This document shows, in pieces, positions 45,866 to 58,647 of a DNA stretch of 64,000 nt (its first letter is position 1; each line of letters starts with the position of its first letter). The notes below the pieces were generated by a model, which saw only the letters and a program-made list of their open reading frames with translations, was not told the origin of the DNA and did no database searches. The position numbers were made by a program, and so were the translations under genes. This DNA is from Fomitopsis serialis (taxonomy: Eukaryota; Basidiomycota; Agaricomycetes; Polyporales; Fomitopsidaceae). The stretch lies in contig NW_025955109.1 in assembly GCF_022376445.1 (NCBI RefSeq), forward strand, positions 1 to 64,000, given 5' to 3'.

Positions 45866-48102
45866 CGTGTCCAGCGATGAGGGGAGAGAGATGTCGCCGG
45901 GTGCGGCGGTGAGCGTGTCTGAGCGGGGCCGTGAGCTGTGTCGGTGGCTGCGCGAACGACGCCGACCCGACGCCGCCACACGCCCACGTGCTCAACGCGC
46001 CGGCTGCCTACCCGCCTCAGCCTTGTCCATCGTCAATCACGACCAAGTGCACATTCTCTCGCCCTTGAGATGGTTGCTCGTTGCGTGAATATCTCGGCGG
46101 TCTGGGGGTCTTTGCTGAATGTCTGAATAACTCGTCCGACTGCCACGTTCGCGTCTTGACTCTTTACTGCCATGATGCCTGCTAAGCCTGCCGCTTCACC
46201 GTGCCGCAGTGGCTCGCTCTAGTGAGTGCGGGACTGATCTCATCGCAATTATCATCTATTGACGCTACCGCCGAGGAGAATAATCCAACTGAATTCTCGA
46301 TCAGTCCTGACTCCTCATCTCACGAAACCACTAGCACAGCTACCTCCAAAATAGACGAGAAATCTCTCCTTGTGCTATGCACGCGGCTGCTCGTAAGGCT
46401 CTCATTTGCTACCAAAGCTACCCGGTGGTCGCACAACTCAAACGGCGGATTATTCTTCTTGAGTCCAAAGTGAGTATCTATTTTGACTATGCTCCAACCA
46501 GCCAGTCCGACGGCAAGAACTACACTTCTGCCTTGCGCAAAGTGGTGTGTGGACCGTGATGTACATCTGGTCTGTGCCCGTGTGACTTTGGCGAATGATA
46601 CCGTTCTCTATGTTCAGACGGCGGTACATAGGAGTCGATGCTAGGGAAAACTTCCCGCTGTCTCGCAAGCCCACAACGGCCGGCCGTCGTTTGTTCGTTC
46701 GGTTGTGGAGTCTACACGTATCCTGCTCGCCGCATATTCCCTTGCGCGCGTAAGAAACGAGGTTGGCCGTACAAAGGAGACTCTCTGACACGCGAGGCAA
46801 TGCCGTTCAATGGCAGCATATACCGCTCCGCTAATGCGATCCAGTGACGAGTCACAGAGTCCACCGACAAGACCACGGTACAGCTTCCATTTTCTCCGAT
46901 CGTTGTCTTTGCACGCTGTCTCATGGAATTTACACCCCAGATGCTAGCTACTGCGGGCTGACTGTGCCAATTCAATACTGCATATCGAGCCGTTCCCATC
47001 GCGCGACTTCGGAATGACATGGGCTAGGCAATGTCTGACCAAGGCGAATCCCAGTTGGCTCGCGGCCCGCCACTAGAGTCAAACATCGTCACACTAACCT
47101 CCTAGCGTCGCTCTGCCTAGCAGACTAGTGGCGCACTGATTAGCAGCGGTCTGTGTGCGACGTCTCGACGCCATTCTAGTTGAGTCCAGTTGATGTTTCG
47201 ACCAAAATTGCGACCAGGGCAACTCCGTGGCCCGTCATACTAACTGATTCAGGCTGGGTCCTGACTCTGTCATTCTACCAGTCGGGCGTCTGGGTCACAT
47301 CTCGATCGCCTTCGACCGCGCCATCACGAACTACTCATTGATTGACCGCGATGCGCGATTATTTGCTTCCGCGAGCGTTGCCGCTAAACTCGATATAAGT
47401 TGGCACCGGATTCGAGGGGCCACACATCCAGCCTCTCACGCTGTCGGAGAGACAAGGCGAGGGTTCACGACTCTGCGTTGTCGCGCCCACCTGACGTAAC
47501 GTCCACAAATTGTTTCAGAATTCCTGATCGGGCGATGAAGTTCCGCAAATGGTAGGCATTGTAGTGAACTACAACGACCACGGCTAGGAGAGCGAAGCCA
47601 CGTTGACAGCTAGGAACGTCGATTGGACGCCCATCGGCTTACGGAAGAGCCCTCTGACGCTCATGGTGTACAGAGTCCCCCCTCGGTGGACAGAGCTGCT
47701 CGTATAATCCGTCTCTCGATGTTGTCCCACAAGCCTTCTTCGATGTACGCCTTGTGCGAACAGCTAAGTCGAGCACGAAGTCCGCGTCTTCTCCCAATTC
47801 TCTGTGACCAACGATTTGCACCTCGCCTGGAGTTGATGCCGACTTCAGGAACTCTTGGAATTCACGGAAACAAGGGAACAAGGCTAGTACGTACGGACCA
47901 GTCTCACACTGCCGCGCCGTGCGCCACACTGACCGGAGCCTGCAAGAATTCTACGACAACCCTGAACATGATCCCACCAATGCCATTCTGCGATTTGATG
48001 CCGTCCAGATACGAGTGGTGGATGCATGCGCCGTCCTACAAGTATAAGGACTGAGCTTCACCTGGCTCGTCAGCATCGACAGCCCCCGAAACGACCCTCA
48101 TC
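45866..48102. other. 2.2-kb intergenic region; no credible gene
   Basis: It separates the divergent P4-ATPase and DUF6534-like genes and should hold both promoters. Candidate frames (for example 46201-46473 and 47623-48054, plus strand) lack ATG starts and recognisable motifs. Base composition is ordinary, with normal CpG. No tRNA or repeat found. Confidence 0.4.
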
Positions 48103-49782
48103 ATGTCCAGCGACTCCAGTGCCGCCGCAGTCATCTCCGCGGAAGCCGCCTTGGTGAAGCAAACTTATGCCCTTATATTCGTTGGTGCGTCTTGTTTCGC
48201 CTGACAAGGCCATCCATCGTCGTTCAACTTTGACTTTTGTCACAGCCACATTCATCGGACAGATATTGTTCGGTATCGTCATCGCTCAGGTGCGTCGTGT
48301 CGAACTCGATGCGGGACATCGAGCAAGAACCGCTGACGAGATGTGCCAGGTTTACATATACTTTACACGGTACCAACGGTAACGATGCAATGCCAGTTCT
48401 TTTTGGAACCTTCGCTGACACCATGGGGTCAGCGACGCTTTATGGGTAAAAATATTCGTCCTCTTCCTATTCATTTGCGACGTCTGTAGCGCTATTTTCA
48501 CCATTTGTTGGTACGTGAATTTGAAATCCTCTTGCGACGTTATAACCAAAACTCTTGAGCAGGATGTTCTACCTGTTTATATCAAACTGGGGCGACATAA
48601 CGGTCTTCTCGCAGCCTACCTGGAGTGAGCTACCATCGTCTTACCTTTATGTTCTTTCTAACCATATCATTTTCAGTGCTGGCTACAGGTAACGACGGCG
48701 TCCTGCGATAAATTGTTAGATCACTTACTAACGGGCATGTTCATACGACGACAGATCCTCTTGTTTTAGTATGTTTGGGCACTCTGTGCTACAAACACCC
48801 TCGCTAACGTCTGCTACAGGGGCTGATGACTTGTGCGACCCACTTCTTCTTCGCCCGGCGCATCAAAATCATCACCGGAAGCAGTTGGCTCGCAGGCCTA
48901 ATTTGTTTCTTCGGGGTTGGGACACTCGGTAAGTGCACGTACCATTACTGCATAATTCGTCACGCTGAGGTTTCCTAGCTGGCGCTCTAGGCGGAACAAT
49001 CGAGTTCCTCCGAGTAAAATCCCTGACTGACCTCACGTCACTGAAGCCGATCGCTATCGTTTGGCTCCTCAGCGCAGCTGTGGGAGATGTGATGATCACG
49101 GTCATTTTAAGCTGGTCTCTGAAGAGGAAGAAGTCCGGCTTCAGGAGGACAGACCAGATCGTAGACAGGGTTATCAGAGGTAAGCAAATAATCAAATCAT
49201 TCTTACCGGCACTTACCCTCCCCTGCAGTGACGATTCAGAACGGTTGGTCACTGATGACCCCGTCGTACTGAACTCTTACCACTCTTTTCTCAGGGTTCT
49301 TGACGGCCGCTGTGGCGACCGCTGCTCTGACTTTATACCTTGCATCGGTACGTCCTGGTCCCCGAATTCGTTTCCACGGATTACCGACGCTGCGCTGCCT
49401 CTCGTAGAGCATCCCGTACCACCTCGGTATGCCCCGATAGTTCCCGCGATGAACAACGTTCTCATCTTTCACTAGCGTTATCGCTTGTTCTGCCGCGCAT
49501 GTACTCAAACACGATCCTTTCATCGCTCAACCACCGCGACGTCCAGCACCCAGATTCGTCAACTGACCGTAGCGCAAGTGGCATTGGCGGGTTTGCCACT
49601 GGCAGCACCTCGCGACGAGGCGTATGTCCCTTCCGATGTTTGAACACTTCTCATGTTGACCACCCTACTAGCAACAGACTGAAGTGGTCGTGCACGTCGA
49701 GGCGCATGAGCTTTCTGACGCAACAAACCCGAAGAGCGACTCCGGCGATTGGGATGTGCCTAGCAAGACTCATCCCGTGTGA
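48103..49782 (+). CDS. Seven-helix membrane protein of DUF6534 type
   Basis: ATG at 48103 (MSSDSSAAAVISAEAALVKQ), stop TGA at 49780-49782, about ten short exons. Translated exons show successive hydrophobic helices: TATFIGQILFGIVIAQVYIY; ALWVKIFVFFLFICDVCSAI; a loop with SNWGDITVFSQPTW; MTCATHFFFARRIKIITG; LAGLICFFGVGTLAGALGG; IAIVWLLSAAVGDVMITVIL; then SLKRKKSGFRRTDQIVDRVI and FLTAAVATAALTLYLAS. The C-terminal helix contains LPRMYSNTILSSLNHR, a hallmark of DUF6534 proteins, followed by a hydrophilic tail ending SKTHPV. These proteins form large families in Agaricomycetes; their function is unknown, and a receptor-like role is only speculation. Introns are 45-60 nt with GTRNGT donors. Confidence 0.82.
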
Positions 49783-50879
49783 TTGCTGTCCTGTTCCTCG
49801 CCATTACTGACAAGTACCGTCGTACGTTTTGATGCGCTGATCTGCGTTACTTATTGGTGAACTACGCTACAAACACATTCGACGTTCTCGCTTATTACTA
49901 GTAGCATGTCTTCCAACGGCTTGTCCGATGTACCTGCAGTTTGTTCATTGGTTCTAAGACACGATACTCTACCTCGTTAGCAGTGACTCTGATATCATTG
50001 TAGGCATTCCTCCAATTGTACGTCCTAGGAAACTATAGGGACATCCGCATGCACAGGAAATTCCAGAGACTTCACTGATCGCGCACAGGTACTGAGAATA
50101 TGCTCTGAGTTCAATCATGTCAGTAAGGAGAGGTGCACGCTCGGGCCCATGTGCGCGACATCCTGCGAGGTCAAAGAAAGTTTATTGATACTGTACATGT
50201 GCGATAAAGCAAGGGGGCATCTAGCCGTACTGCAAGCGAGAGATGAATCACATAGGGTAGGCCTTCGAACCGGGAACCTCCCTGTCGCGATCTGTCTGTG
50301 CTGCGTCCGTGCCTCACCGTGCACGACGACCTCCAATCATTGTTAGCAAAACTGTTAGCAAAAGCGAACACGAGCAAGCGAAGGTGGACGTACGCCGGGT
50401 TGTCGAATCACCGTCTAGCCTCTACCATCATGGTCACAATGAACGGACCTTGCACGCGCCACGGTGTAATGCATGGATTACCACTTCCTGACTGGTCATA
50501 TGCATGCGCGTCGGGGCGTTTCATTTGAACCGAATCTCAATACAAAAGATTTGCCATGGCAACTGGAACCTGAAAGAACAACTCTCGTTGGTTCTGCCTC
50601 GCCTGGCGCTGCACCGACAACGATCAAGTCCGAGGCCAAAGCCATGCCACAATTGAGCAGCGCCGAGCGGAGCGACTAGCCCTGAGAAAGTGAATCGATG
50701 TTCTCACAAGCATAGGTGTCCGTGATAATATGGCGTTTCACGATCTCCGCGGGACCAAGCCATTATTGTGATGGTCGTTCCTGGGCGTCGATCAGAAGCG
50801 GGACAAGCTGCTATAAAACGGGCGCGAACAGTCAGACTCAGACCCACTTCGCACTTCGACTCTTAAAGTACCTTCCAGG
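49783..50879. other. 1.1-kb intergenic region; no gene seen
   Basis: Between two plus-strand genes. Short frames on both strands are not supported by motifs. The last few hundred bases presumably contain the promoter of the dehydrogenase; a TATAAAA lies at about 50812-50818, about 60 bp before its ATG. Confidence 0.45.
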
Positions 50880-52071
50880 ATGACTCGTATCGCAATCGTT
50901 ACTGGCGCTGCACAGGGCATCGGCGAGGCCGTCGCCCTTCGTCTTGCCGTCGATGGACTCGACGTCGTGGTCAGTGACCTGCCTGCAAAACGCGAACAGC
51001 TGGCCTCGCTTGTGAAGCGCATCGAAACCACTGGACGACGTGCTATGGCTGTTGAAGCCGATGTCTCTGAAGAACAGGATGTCATTGCCCTGATTGACAA
51101 GACGGCGGAGGCCTTTGGTGGGCTCGACGTGGTGAGTATTGAAGTCAAGATAGTGGAGACAACTGGCTAACCCTCACCGCTATAGATGGTCGCGAATGCG
51201 GGAATTTGCATGTTCAAGCCAATGTTCGACAGTACGCCACCGTCATCATTTTGATTGACTCGTTCCCGTGATAGTAATGATCGACCACAGCTTCCGTTGA
51301 TGACCTGAATACCATTCTATCAATCAATGTACGCGGGGTTATGCTCTGCTACAAACATGCCGCTATGCAGATGGTTAAGCAGGACCGCGGCGGTCGAATC
51401 ATCGGTGAGAACTTGGTCACCTGCGGAGCTTCCGGTATATGGAACGTTGAGTTTTGCTAGGGGCGTCCTCGGGGGCAGCGAAGAAGGGTATGCCGTTCTC
51501 GTTGATGCTGATGTCTCCCGTGAATTAATGCTACGGTCAGCTATTCCCAATATGGCCGCCTACAGTGCTTCCAAATACGCCGTGCGCGGTTTGACGCAAG
51601 CGTGTGGTATGTTGTCGAGGTGCTTCATGAGTGCCCTGGCTGAATACAGGCTGATGAAGCGGCTGAGTGGAGAAAGCACAAGATCACGGTCAACACGTAC
51701 GCACCGGGCAGCATTCTAACGCCGATGGGTGAGTTGTAGTTATTCGCTAGCACGGCTCTTCATCTGACTCGGCTTTTAGTTTTGCATCCTGACGATGAGA
51801 AGAACGGTGGCCCTGCTTCCACTGCTAAATTGGTGAGCGAGTGACCAGTAGAACGTTTCGACACTTACACTAGTGCTAGGCTACCGGTCTACCGCTCGAT
51901 ACGCCGGACGCGGAGCCGGTCGTCATTGCCGACTTCGTCTCATACCTCATTCGCCCTGAGTCTTATCACATCACCGGTAGGACCACAGACTCGGTGTATG
52001 ATCGTTGCTTTGCTGAACAGAACTCTTCAGGTCAATCCGTGAACATCGACGGCGGGCTGAACTATGACTGA
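50880..52071 (+). CDS. Short-chain dehydrogenase/reductase
   Basis: ATG at 50880, stop 52069-52071, about eight exons. The Rossmann start MTRIAIVTGAAQGIGEAVAL has the TGxxxGIG cofactor motif. Then come VVVSDLP (Asp after the second strand suggests NAD preference), MAVEADVSEEQDV, VANAGI, ILSINVRGVMLCYKHAA, GGRIIG joined to the GASSGAAKK exon (catalytic Ser), and the YSASKYAVRGLTQAC active-site Tyr and Lys. Later blocks are KHKITVNTYAPGSILTPM, LDTPDAEPVVIADFVSYLIR and VNIDGGLNYD. The overall pattern is closest to diacetyl/acetoin reductases (butanediol dehydrogenase type) and related cytosolic SDRs; the substrate is not certain. Introns carry GTGAGT-like donors and short lengths. Confidence 0.87.
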
Positions 52072-52319
52072 ATGAGATTTGCCGGCCAACGTCTCGAGCG
52101 GAATCTTCTTTCAGTACTGTGCCCACATTGCTGTATACCCCTGTTATTCATTCTGAGTGTCTGCTATGTAATAAGGAGATGAACACGTACTACTAGAGTA
52201 AGAGCGACACTTCAGAAGCATGAAAGATTCATTATCGACCAACACAATTAGTCCGCACCCATGACCCAACGAAGTCAAAAAATAAGGATAGATCCTACGC
52301 TACGGTACACGCCGAAATT

Positions 52320-55300
52320 TCACAGCTTCATGAGCGCCTTCATCGCGTTCGCGACGGCGAAGCTCGACTTCGCCATGACCTGCCTTGCCTCTTTAGTGAC
52401 CTCCGGCTGTGCCTGCACTTCACTGAGCCGATTCGCATGCTCCCCGAGCTCGCGTAGGATGTCTTCGCCTTGTGGCGCGGACGCCGGGGGTAGGTTATCC
52501 TTGCAGACCGCGACGATACTTGACACGATCGTGATGATCTGCGTCAAGTTCTCGTTGAGCGTCGGAGGTGGTGTCGGGCTCCGGACTCCGGACAGCACGC
52601 TTTGGATGGCGTATACAATCGACTCCGTCTGCGCTTCGAGGTACGGCTACGAAGAGCGACCAGTCAGTTGATGTACATAGCCCTGCGGAAGATTGCACAC
52701 ACCTTCAGCTCTGCCCATGCATCCTCAGGACCCTCTGGTGGAGCCGACTCGTCGCTGGTCCTCCCACCCGTACTATGCGACGCCGGCACTCTGTCGAATA
52801 TCGGCGGGGGTGAATTCGTCGCCGAGCTCCCCCTACTCGGTGGCGACCCCCGCAGGTCCCCCAATATCCTACTCGACGAGCCGCCAAGTCGCCAAAGCGG
52901 TTCGCCTGCGACGAGTACGAGCGCGAGCTCGCGCTGCTGTACCCGCGCTGGTGCGCTGGCCGGCTCTCGTCGACGGAGCGCAGAGCGGGCGAGAACCCGT
53001 TCGTGGCGCCCATGCTCGGAGGGACGAACTGCTCCTGCTCCGCGCGCGTCGCCTTGCGGACGAGGACCAGCTTGCCGATCTCCGTGACAGTCGAGGATAC
53101 ATGGCTTGCGGCAGCGTCGAGCAGACTGACGGGGGACATGCCAGAGCTCGTCGCGTGCGTCTTGGAGGCGGCGACGAGGTTGCTGAGTGTGGCCTCGAGG
53201 CGCTCGCGCAGAACACGTAGCGAGTCGATGTCGAAGTCTCTCCGGGCTCGTCGCTCGTACATCTTGACGTCCTCGAGGATTATTGTGGCAGCGTTGACGA
53301 CCGCTTTCATGGGCGTGAGTACACGGGTCGGCGCGTTCGAGCGGCCGGCGGTGAGAAGACTATCAATGGCAGTGACAAAGGCAGTAACATGGATATCGAG
53401 CAAGCCACCATCTTGAGCGACCGGCAGCTGGTCCTCGGTCTTTGGCGCTTGCAGGAACAATTGCGAGGTGGCTGCGAGGGCGTAAGTCAAGGCCAAAGAC
53501 AGACGTTGGATAGACCAACCTTTGACGCTCCGCAATTCTGTCTTCGCTTGCTCGTACTTCCTCTTGTACTCCTTCGACTGGGCGTCGAGGTCGCGAATGA
53601 TGGCGAGGTCTGCATCCTTCGCCGTCATCAATTCGTCATTGCGTTTCGACAGATCCGACAGCTCAATGACGAGGCCCTCCATATCGGAGCGCAACTGGTC
53701 GAGAATGTCCGCATTGCCCTTCACACACCGCGTTAGATCATCGAACCTAATGGAGAGAAATCACGTACCTGACCACCTCCGGCACGCTCTTCCTCGAGCC
53801 GCTCACAGCGTTCCCGGAGAATTTGCAGTTCTTCTTCGTCCTCTCTCGCGCGCCTTGCGGTAGCATCCTTCTCTCTTGCGCGTTCCTGCCTGAGGCCTCG
53901 AGCTCCTGCTGCATGGTGAACATCGCCGTCGTCTTCTCTTCCATCCGCTGCGGCCAGACGTCAGCACTGACCTTACCTCTAACACCGAACACGCACCTGC
54001 CGCAGCTCCCGTAGTTCGTCTTCCACTGCCCTTACCCTCTCCTCGCCCTTCGCCCATATTCGCTCCTTCTCGCGCGACTCCTCCACTTCCCGCTCCAAGC
54101 CCGTGATGCGCTGCTGCATCGTCGCGACCTTGAACTCATACTCCCGCCTCAGCTCCTCCTCCGCGCCCACGCTGAGCCTCCCTCCTCTGGGGAAGCTCCT
54201 GTCGCTCGCTGCGCTGGCCCGCCCAAGACTCATCTTATCAAAGTAGTCCTCCCCGCTTCGCGCCTCGTCCTCGTCTCCAACCGCCTGCAGCCGCGCACTC
54301 AGCGCCGCCAGCCCCCCCGGACGCTGATCCACCTCCTCGCCCTCGTCCTCCCCATAGTCGCTGCGGTCCTCATCCACCGCGCGCGACCCCCTCGGCCCCC
54401 GCTCCCGCTCCCGCTCGCGTTCCCGCGCAGTGCTCCCGCTGTCGCGCACCTCGCGCCCGTACGGCACCTCGAGCTCCTCCTCCGCGATCGTGCTCTTGTT
54501 CGGGATGATCATCCCCATCCCCGCCGTCGCGCTCTGCGCGTTCGACGCGTTGCTGCTCTCGCTCTCGCTCGGCCGCCGGTTCACCGATGCGCCCCCGAGC
54601 GGCGCCCCCCGCCCCGCCGTGTCCTGGCTCGGCTTCCGCCGGTCATTCCGGACGTCCTGCGACGGCTTCCGCCGCGCACCGCCTGCCGCCGCAGCACCAT
54701 ACGCCTCGACGCCACCGTACGCGTCGGCGCTCTGTCGGCCGGCGGAGAAGTTGTCGGAGGGTCGTCTTCGCGAGGGGCTGGCGGCGTAGCCGTTTGATCT
54801 GTCTTCGGAGGCACGAGCGCTGGGGGGTGGATCGCGAGCGGCCATGGCGGGGGCTCGGGTGTTGTTGGGGAAATCGGGCGAGGGGTAGTCGTCGTAGGCC
54901 GAGGCAGGAGACATGGCATCCTGCTCCATCTGCTATGAGGGACAGGCGGTCAGAGAGAGGTGTTATGGTGGACGGGGAGACGCACCTCCTCCTTGAACTC
55001 TGGGTATCGTCTGGAAAGCTCGTAATAGACATCGCTGGAGAGATCCTTGAATCTGCCTGTGGGGAGTGTGGCGAGCTTCTGTCGGGCCTGATTGCGCTTC
55101 GGATGGAAGTCATCTCGCACAGGGAGGAAGGGTACTACCGTTTCCGTTGAGGGCCATGGAATGGGTGGCACAGCTGTGGCACGCACCTTCATTAGTTGTA
55201 GAGTTGTTCTTCCTGCGCAGCAGCTCATCGTATACATCGGTGGACAGCTCCTGAAACTGTTGACGGGTGAGGCGCGTGAGCTTCTGCCTTGCCGTTGCAC

Positions 55301-55560
55301 GCGAGTTGACTGGCTCTGTGGATGCTGTGTCGGCGTCAGCGGTGTAGGAGGATGAACCGGGACTGACCGTTTGCCAGATAGCTCGCAAGATACTTGTTCA
55401 GTTCCAAGAAGTGCGCACGGGCGATGTCGCGAGGATCGGTAGAGAGTGGGCTGGAAGGAGGATTAATGGGGCGGTAGGAGTCTGTGCGGTAGTTGGAGAA
55501 GCCGGAGTAGGTGGTGTTGGTGGGCGAGGGTGCGCGCGAGGCACCGGAACGTCTCATCAT
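52320..55560 (-). CDS. SPA2: Polarisome scaffold Spa2
   Basis: ATG at 55560 (MMRRSGASRAPSPTNTTYSG), stop 52320-52322, about eight exons. The N-terminal region contains two tandem Spa2 homology (GIT/SHD) repeats: RQKLTRLTRQQFQELSTDVY and RQKLATLPTGRFKDLSSDVY, each with DE/EL..R after it. A long disordered, Ser/Arg-rich segment follows, then a coiled-coil block (EFKVATMQQRITGLEREVEE; ELRELRQ; LEEERAGGGQ). The region DMEGLVIELSDLSKRNDELM and the C-terminal domain with DIHVTAFVTAIDSLLTAGRS, EDVKMYERRARRDFDIDSLR and EVTKEARQVMAKSSFAVANA complete the typical Spa2/Sph1 layout. Spa2 anchors Bni1 formin and MAP kinase pathway components at sites of polarised growth. No lesions seen. Confidence 0.92.
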
Positions 55561-56439
55561 GGCGAGAAGCGGAGATGAAGGGCGGTGGGCAGGGGATTAG
55601 TGAGAGTCGGGTGCAGCAGCGTGTGCGGGGGCATATATACCCAGCTCGAGCGTGGGCACAGCAGGGGGGGGTGGAGGGAGGTCGCTGGAGGAGATGGACG
55701 CCTGCACACATGTCCCACCATCGCGCCCGCCTTTCCCACGCCCCGCACCTTCGCCCACAACGCCACAACGCCCGACGCCCCGCCCTCGCCACGCCATGTC
55801 GCCTCTGGGTGTACTCATATATCAGTGTCTCCGACCTACTCTGCACGACTTGTAATGCTATATCAAACCCTCGCCATTGCAGGAAGGTAGACTACGGCGG
55901 CGATCACAATCCAGCATCACGTCTCAGGTATCCTGCCATGTTGTTGAATCACTTGTGTCTGACACTGCCGTGTTCCTACGTGGTCGCGACAACGACAGCG
56001 CACAGATGGTCTGTATGATGCTCTGTCGTCGCTCGCAGGACGGAGGCCACGCTTTCACGCGCGACACTGGAAGGGTACTGAACTCAATGCTTGCCTATGC
56101 GAGTCGCCACGCTGCGGTACGAATAGATCGCCTTCGTCTGTCCCGTTGTCGACGGCGCACAGAGACGCGTCTTCAGCCGCAGGACGTACGACCTCAGCTG
56201 CCTCAGCCGCGTACGATGCTTGTCCGAGCGAGCGTCCGGCCGTGACGTCACGCGCTCTGTACGCGTACGCCCGGCAGGCCACCGTCACGCTGCCCCGTCC
56301 GCGCCATGTTCGCTCCCGCCGCCAGCCGTCGTCCTCTCCACTCCCATGCACCCGCCTCTCTGCGTCCCATGTCGGAGACGGCCACGCAAGCATCGCACAA
56401 CTAGACTAGAGTAGCCATCCCTAATTCTGCCATACTGAG
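55561..56439. promoter_or_regulatory. Shared upstream region of SPA2 and the ABC1-like gene
   Basis: About 880 bp between divergently transcribed genes, so it should contain both promoters. A GCATATATACCC motif at about 55628-55640 could be a TATA element for SPA2. A run of seven or more G lies at about 55661-55669. No RNA gene or frame with known motifs. Confidence 0.45.
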
Positions 56440-58647
56440 ATGGTCTTGTCTTTCACCCGCCTCGCCGCCTCTCGCGCCCGCCCTCACTCGACCAACGCTT
56501 TCCAATCCAGCCTCACGAGCCTCAGCCTCCGTCTTCACCAACAGTCCCGCTTCTACGCTCTGTATCGCATCCGCAACCGTCAATACCTCAGTCGGCTCTC
56601 GACTAGCCAAGTATGCTCGTCGGACACTGTACTTCTCAGGCACTCTCGGGGCTTTGTGGTTCGCGGACACGGAGTTCAACGCATCAGCGGTGACGAGGAA
56701 TCTCCGCACGTTCTGGACGGTGAGTTCTTTCCTTAGTGTCCCCGTCCGAAGGCGACGGGTCCTCGCATCGCGTGCCCGGCTACCTTCCCGCGAAGGACAT
56801 CGCGTAGCTTTGCTTCCTCTTCCATCCTGTCATGCTCCCCATACTAAGGGCTGATTCCCTCGTAGTGCGCCTTGATCGCCCTCGATACAAGCTCAACTTC
56901 AAGCCCGAGCTCAGCGATCAGATTCCCGCCCTCCACGCCCGCGTCGCCGAGCGTGTATACGACCTCTTCACCTCCAATGGTGGGCTCTACATCAAGATCG
57001 GTGCGTAAACAGCCGTCCCTTCATGCATGCGTCAACTCACCCTCCTTTTGCTCCGTAGGCCAGCCTTGCCAACAATGCCTCCTCATGCCGCCCCCATGCA
57101 AGAGAAATTCGCCAAGTTGTTCGACGACGCCCCGCAGGTACCCTACTCCGTCGTCGACAAGGTCTTCCGCCGCGATTCGGCCGTCCACCAGCCGGGCCCG
57201 ATGGCGTCTTCGAGGTCTTTGACGAGCGCGCCGCAGCGAGCGCGAGCATCGCACAGGTGCACCGTGCCAAGCTCAAGCCAGAAGACGGCGGCGAGTGGGT
57301 TGCGGTCAAGGTACAAAAGCCGGACGTGAGCCAGCAGGTTGAGTGGGACCTCGGTGCGTACCGCATCGTTATGTGGATTTACGAAAAGTACATCTTCGAC
57401 ATGCCCGTCTACTTCACCGTCGGTGCGCTTCCTCCCTCCGTCGTCCTAGCCCACATATACTGATGCTTCGTTGCAGACTATATCTGCGACCACCTCCGGC
57501 GCGAGCTCGACTTCGAGCTCGAGGCCAAAAACGCCCAGGAGACCGCCCGCTTTGTCGCCGCCGAGCCGCGCCTCGCAGACAAGGTCTACGTGCCCGAGGT
57601 CTTCCCCGCGCTCTCCACCAAGAAGGTCATGGTCGCCGAGTGGATCGACGGCGTCCGCCTCTCCGACCGCCGCGCCATCCGCGCCCTCATGGGCGAGGCC
57701 TCCTCCGCCGACGCCGTCTCGCCGACGCTCCCAACAGCCGGGCCCGACTACTCACGCATCCTGCAGAGCGGTCCGCTGAAGGGCGGCGTCGCGTGGATCA
57801 TGCGGACGATGGTCGAGCTCTTCAGCGCGCAGATCTTCGACTGGGGCTGGGTCCACTGCGACCCGCACCCGGGGAACATCTTCGTCCGCCCGCACCCGCA
57901 GTTCCCCGGCCGCCCCCATTCGTCCTCCTCGACCATGGGCTCTACGTCCGCCTCCGGCCGCACTTCCAGAAGGAGTATGCAGCCCTCTGGCGGGGCCTCA
58001 TCACTCTCGACTACGGCGAAGTCGAGGCCGTCGCGAAGGAGTGGGGGATCGGCGAGACGGGCTTGTTCGCGAGCGCGACGCTGATGCGGCCGGTGAAGCT
58101 CAGGCGGAACGGGAAGGACAACGCCGGAGAGAGCGAGAGGAGACGGTGGGGCGAAATGTCAGAGTACGAGCGGAGCGTCCAGCTGAAGGAAAAGCTGAGG
58201 ATGTTCCTCACGGACACCGACAAGATCCCCAAGGAGCTGATCTTCATCGGTCGGAACATGCGGATCGTGCAAGGTGCGTGTTTCTCGCGTACGCGTCGAC
58301 GCTCGTCACTGAACAGTCCCTGCTGCGGTCTGACAGGTAACAATCAGCAGTACGGCTCCCCTGTGAACCGCATACGCATCACTGGCTCGTGGGCCTCTCG
58401 TTCCCTCACCGCCGACCCGTCCCTCACGTTTGCGGGGCGCCTTGCCGAGTATCGCAGATACTTCGCTTTCGTCTTTGCCACTTCGTTGCTGGACCTTATG
58501 TTCTTCATCACGAGGAGTCGGCAGTGGGTGCAGCATTTCTTAGGCATGAAGGGTGAAGGTTTTGAGGACGAACTAGAGCGGACTATGAGAGGATTTGCGA
58601 GGACCAACTTTGGAATAGAGATTACACAGGGTGCCTTCGATGGTTAA
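56440..58647 (+). CDS. ABC1/ADCK family protein kinase-like (mitochondrial)
   Basis: ATG at 56440; stop TAA at 58645-58647; introns start at about 56720, 57001, 57422 and 58274. The first exon is Ser/Arg-rich and could be a mitochondrial presequence, followed by a possible membrane segment (TLYFSGTLGALWFA). Diagnostic ABC1 motifs follow: GGLYIKIGQALANN (the KxGQ motif), ASASIAQVHRAKL (Ala-rich loop), VAVKVQKP (Lys), LDFELEAKNA, HCDPHPGNIFVRP (catalytic loop) and LLDHGLYV (metal-binding Asp). The motifs fit the ADCK1/Mcp2 (Cqd2) side of the family, involved in coenzyme Q distribution or lipid homeostasis at the inner membrane, rather than Coq8; this is inference. The frame breaks by one base near 57175 and near 57911, and a frame change within exon 1 (56440-56600) leaves the N-terminus uncertain. 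The stop lies exactly where the CpG-free repeat begins. Confidence 0.8.
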
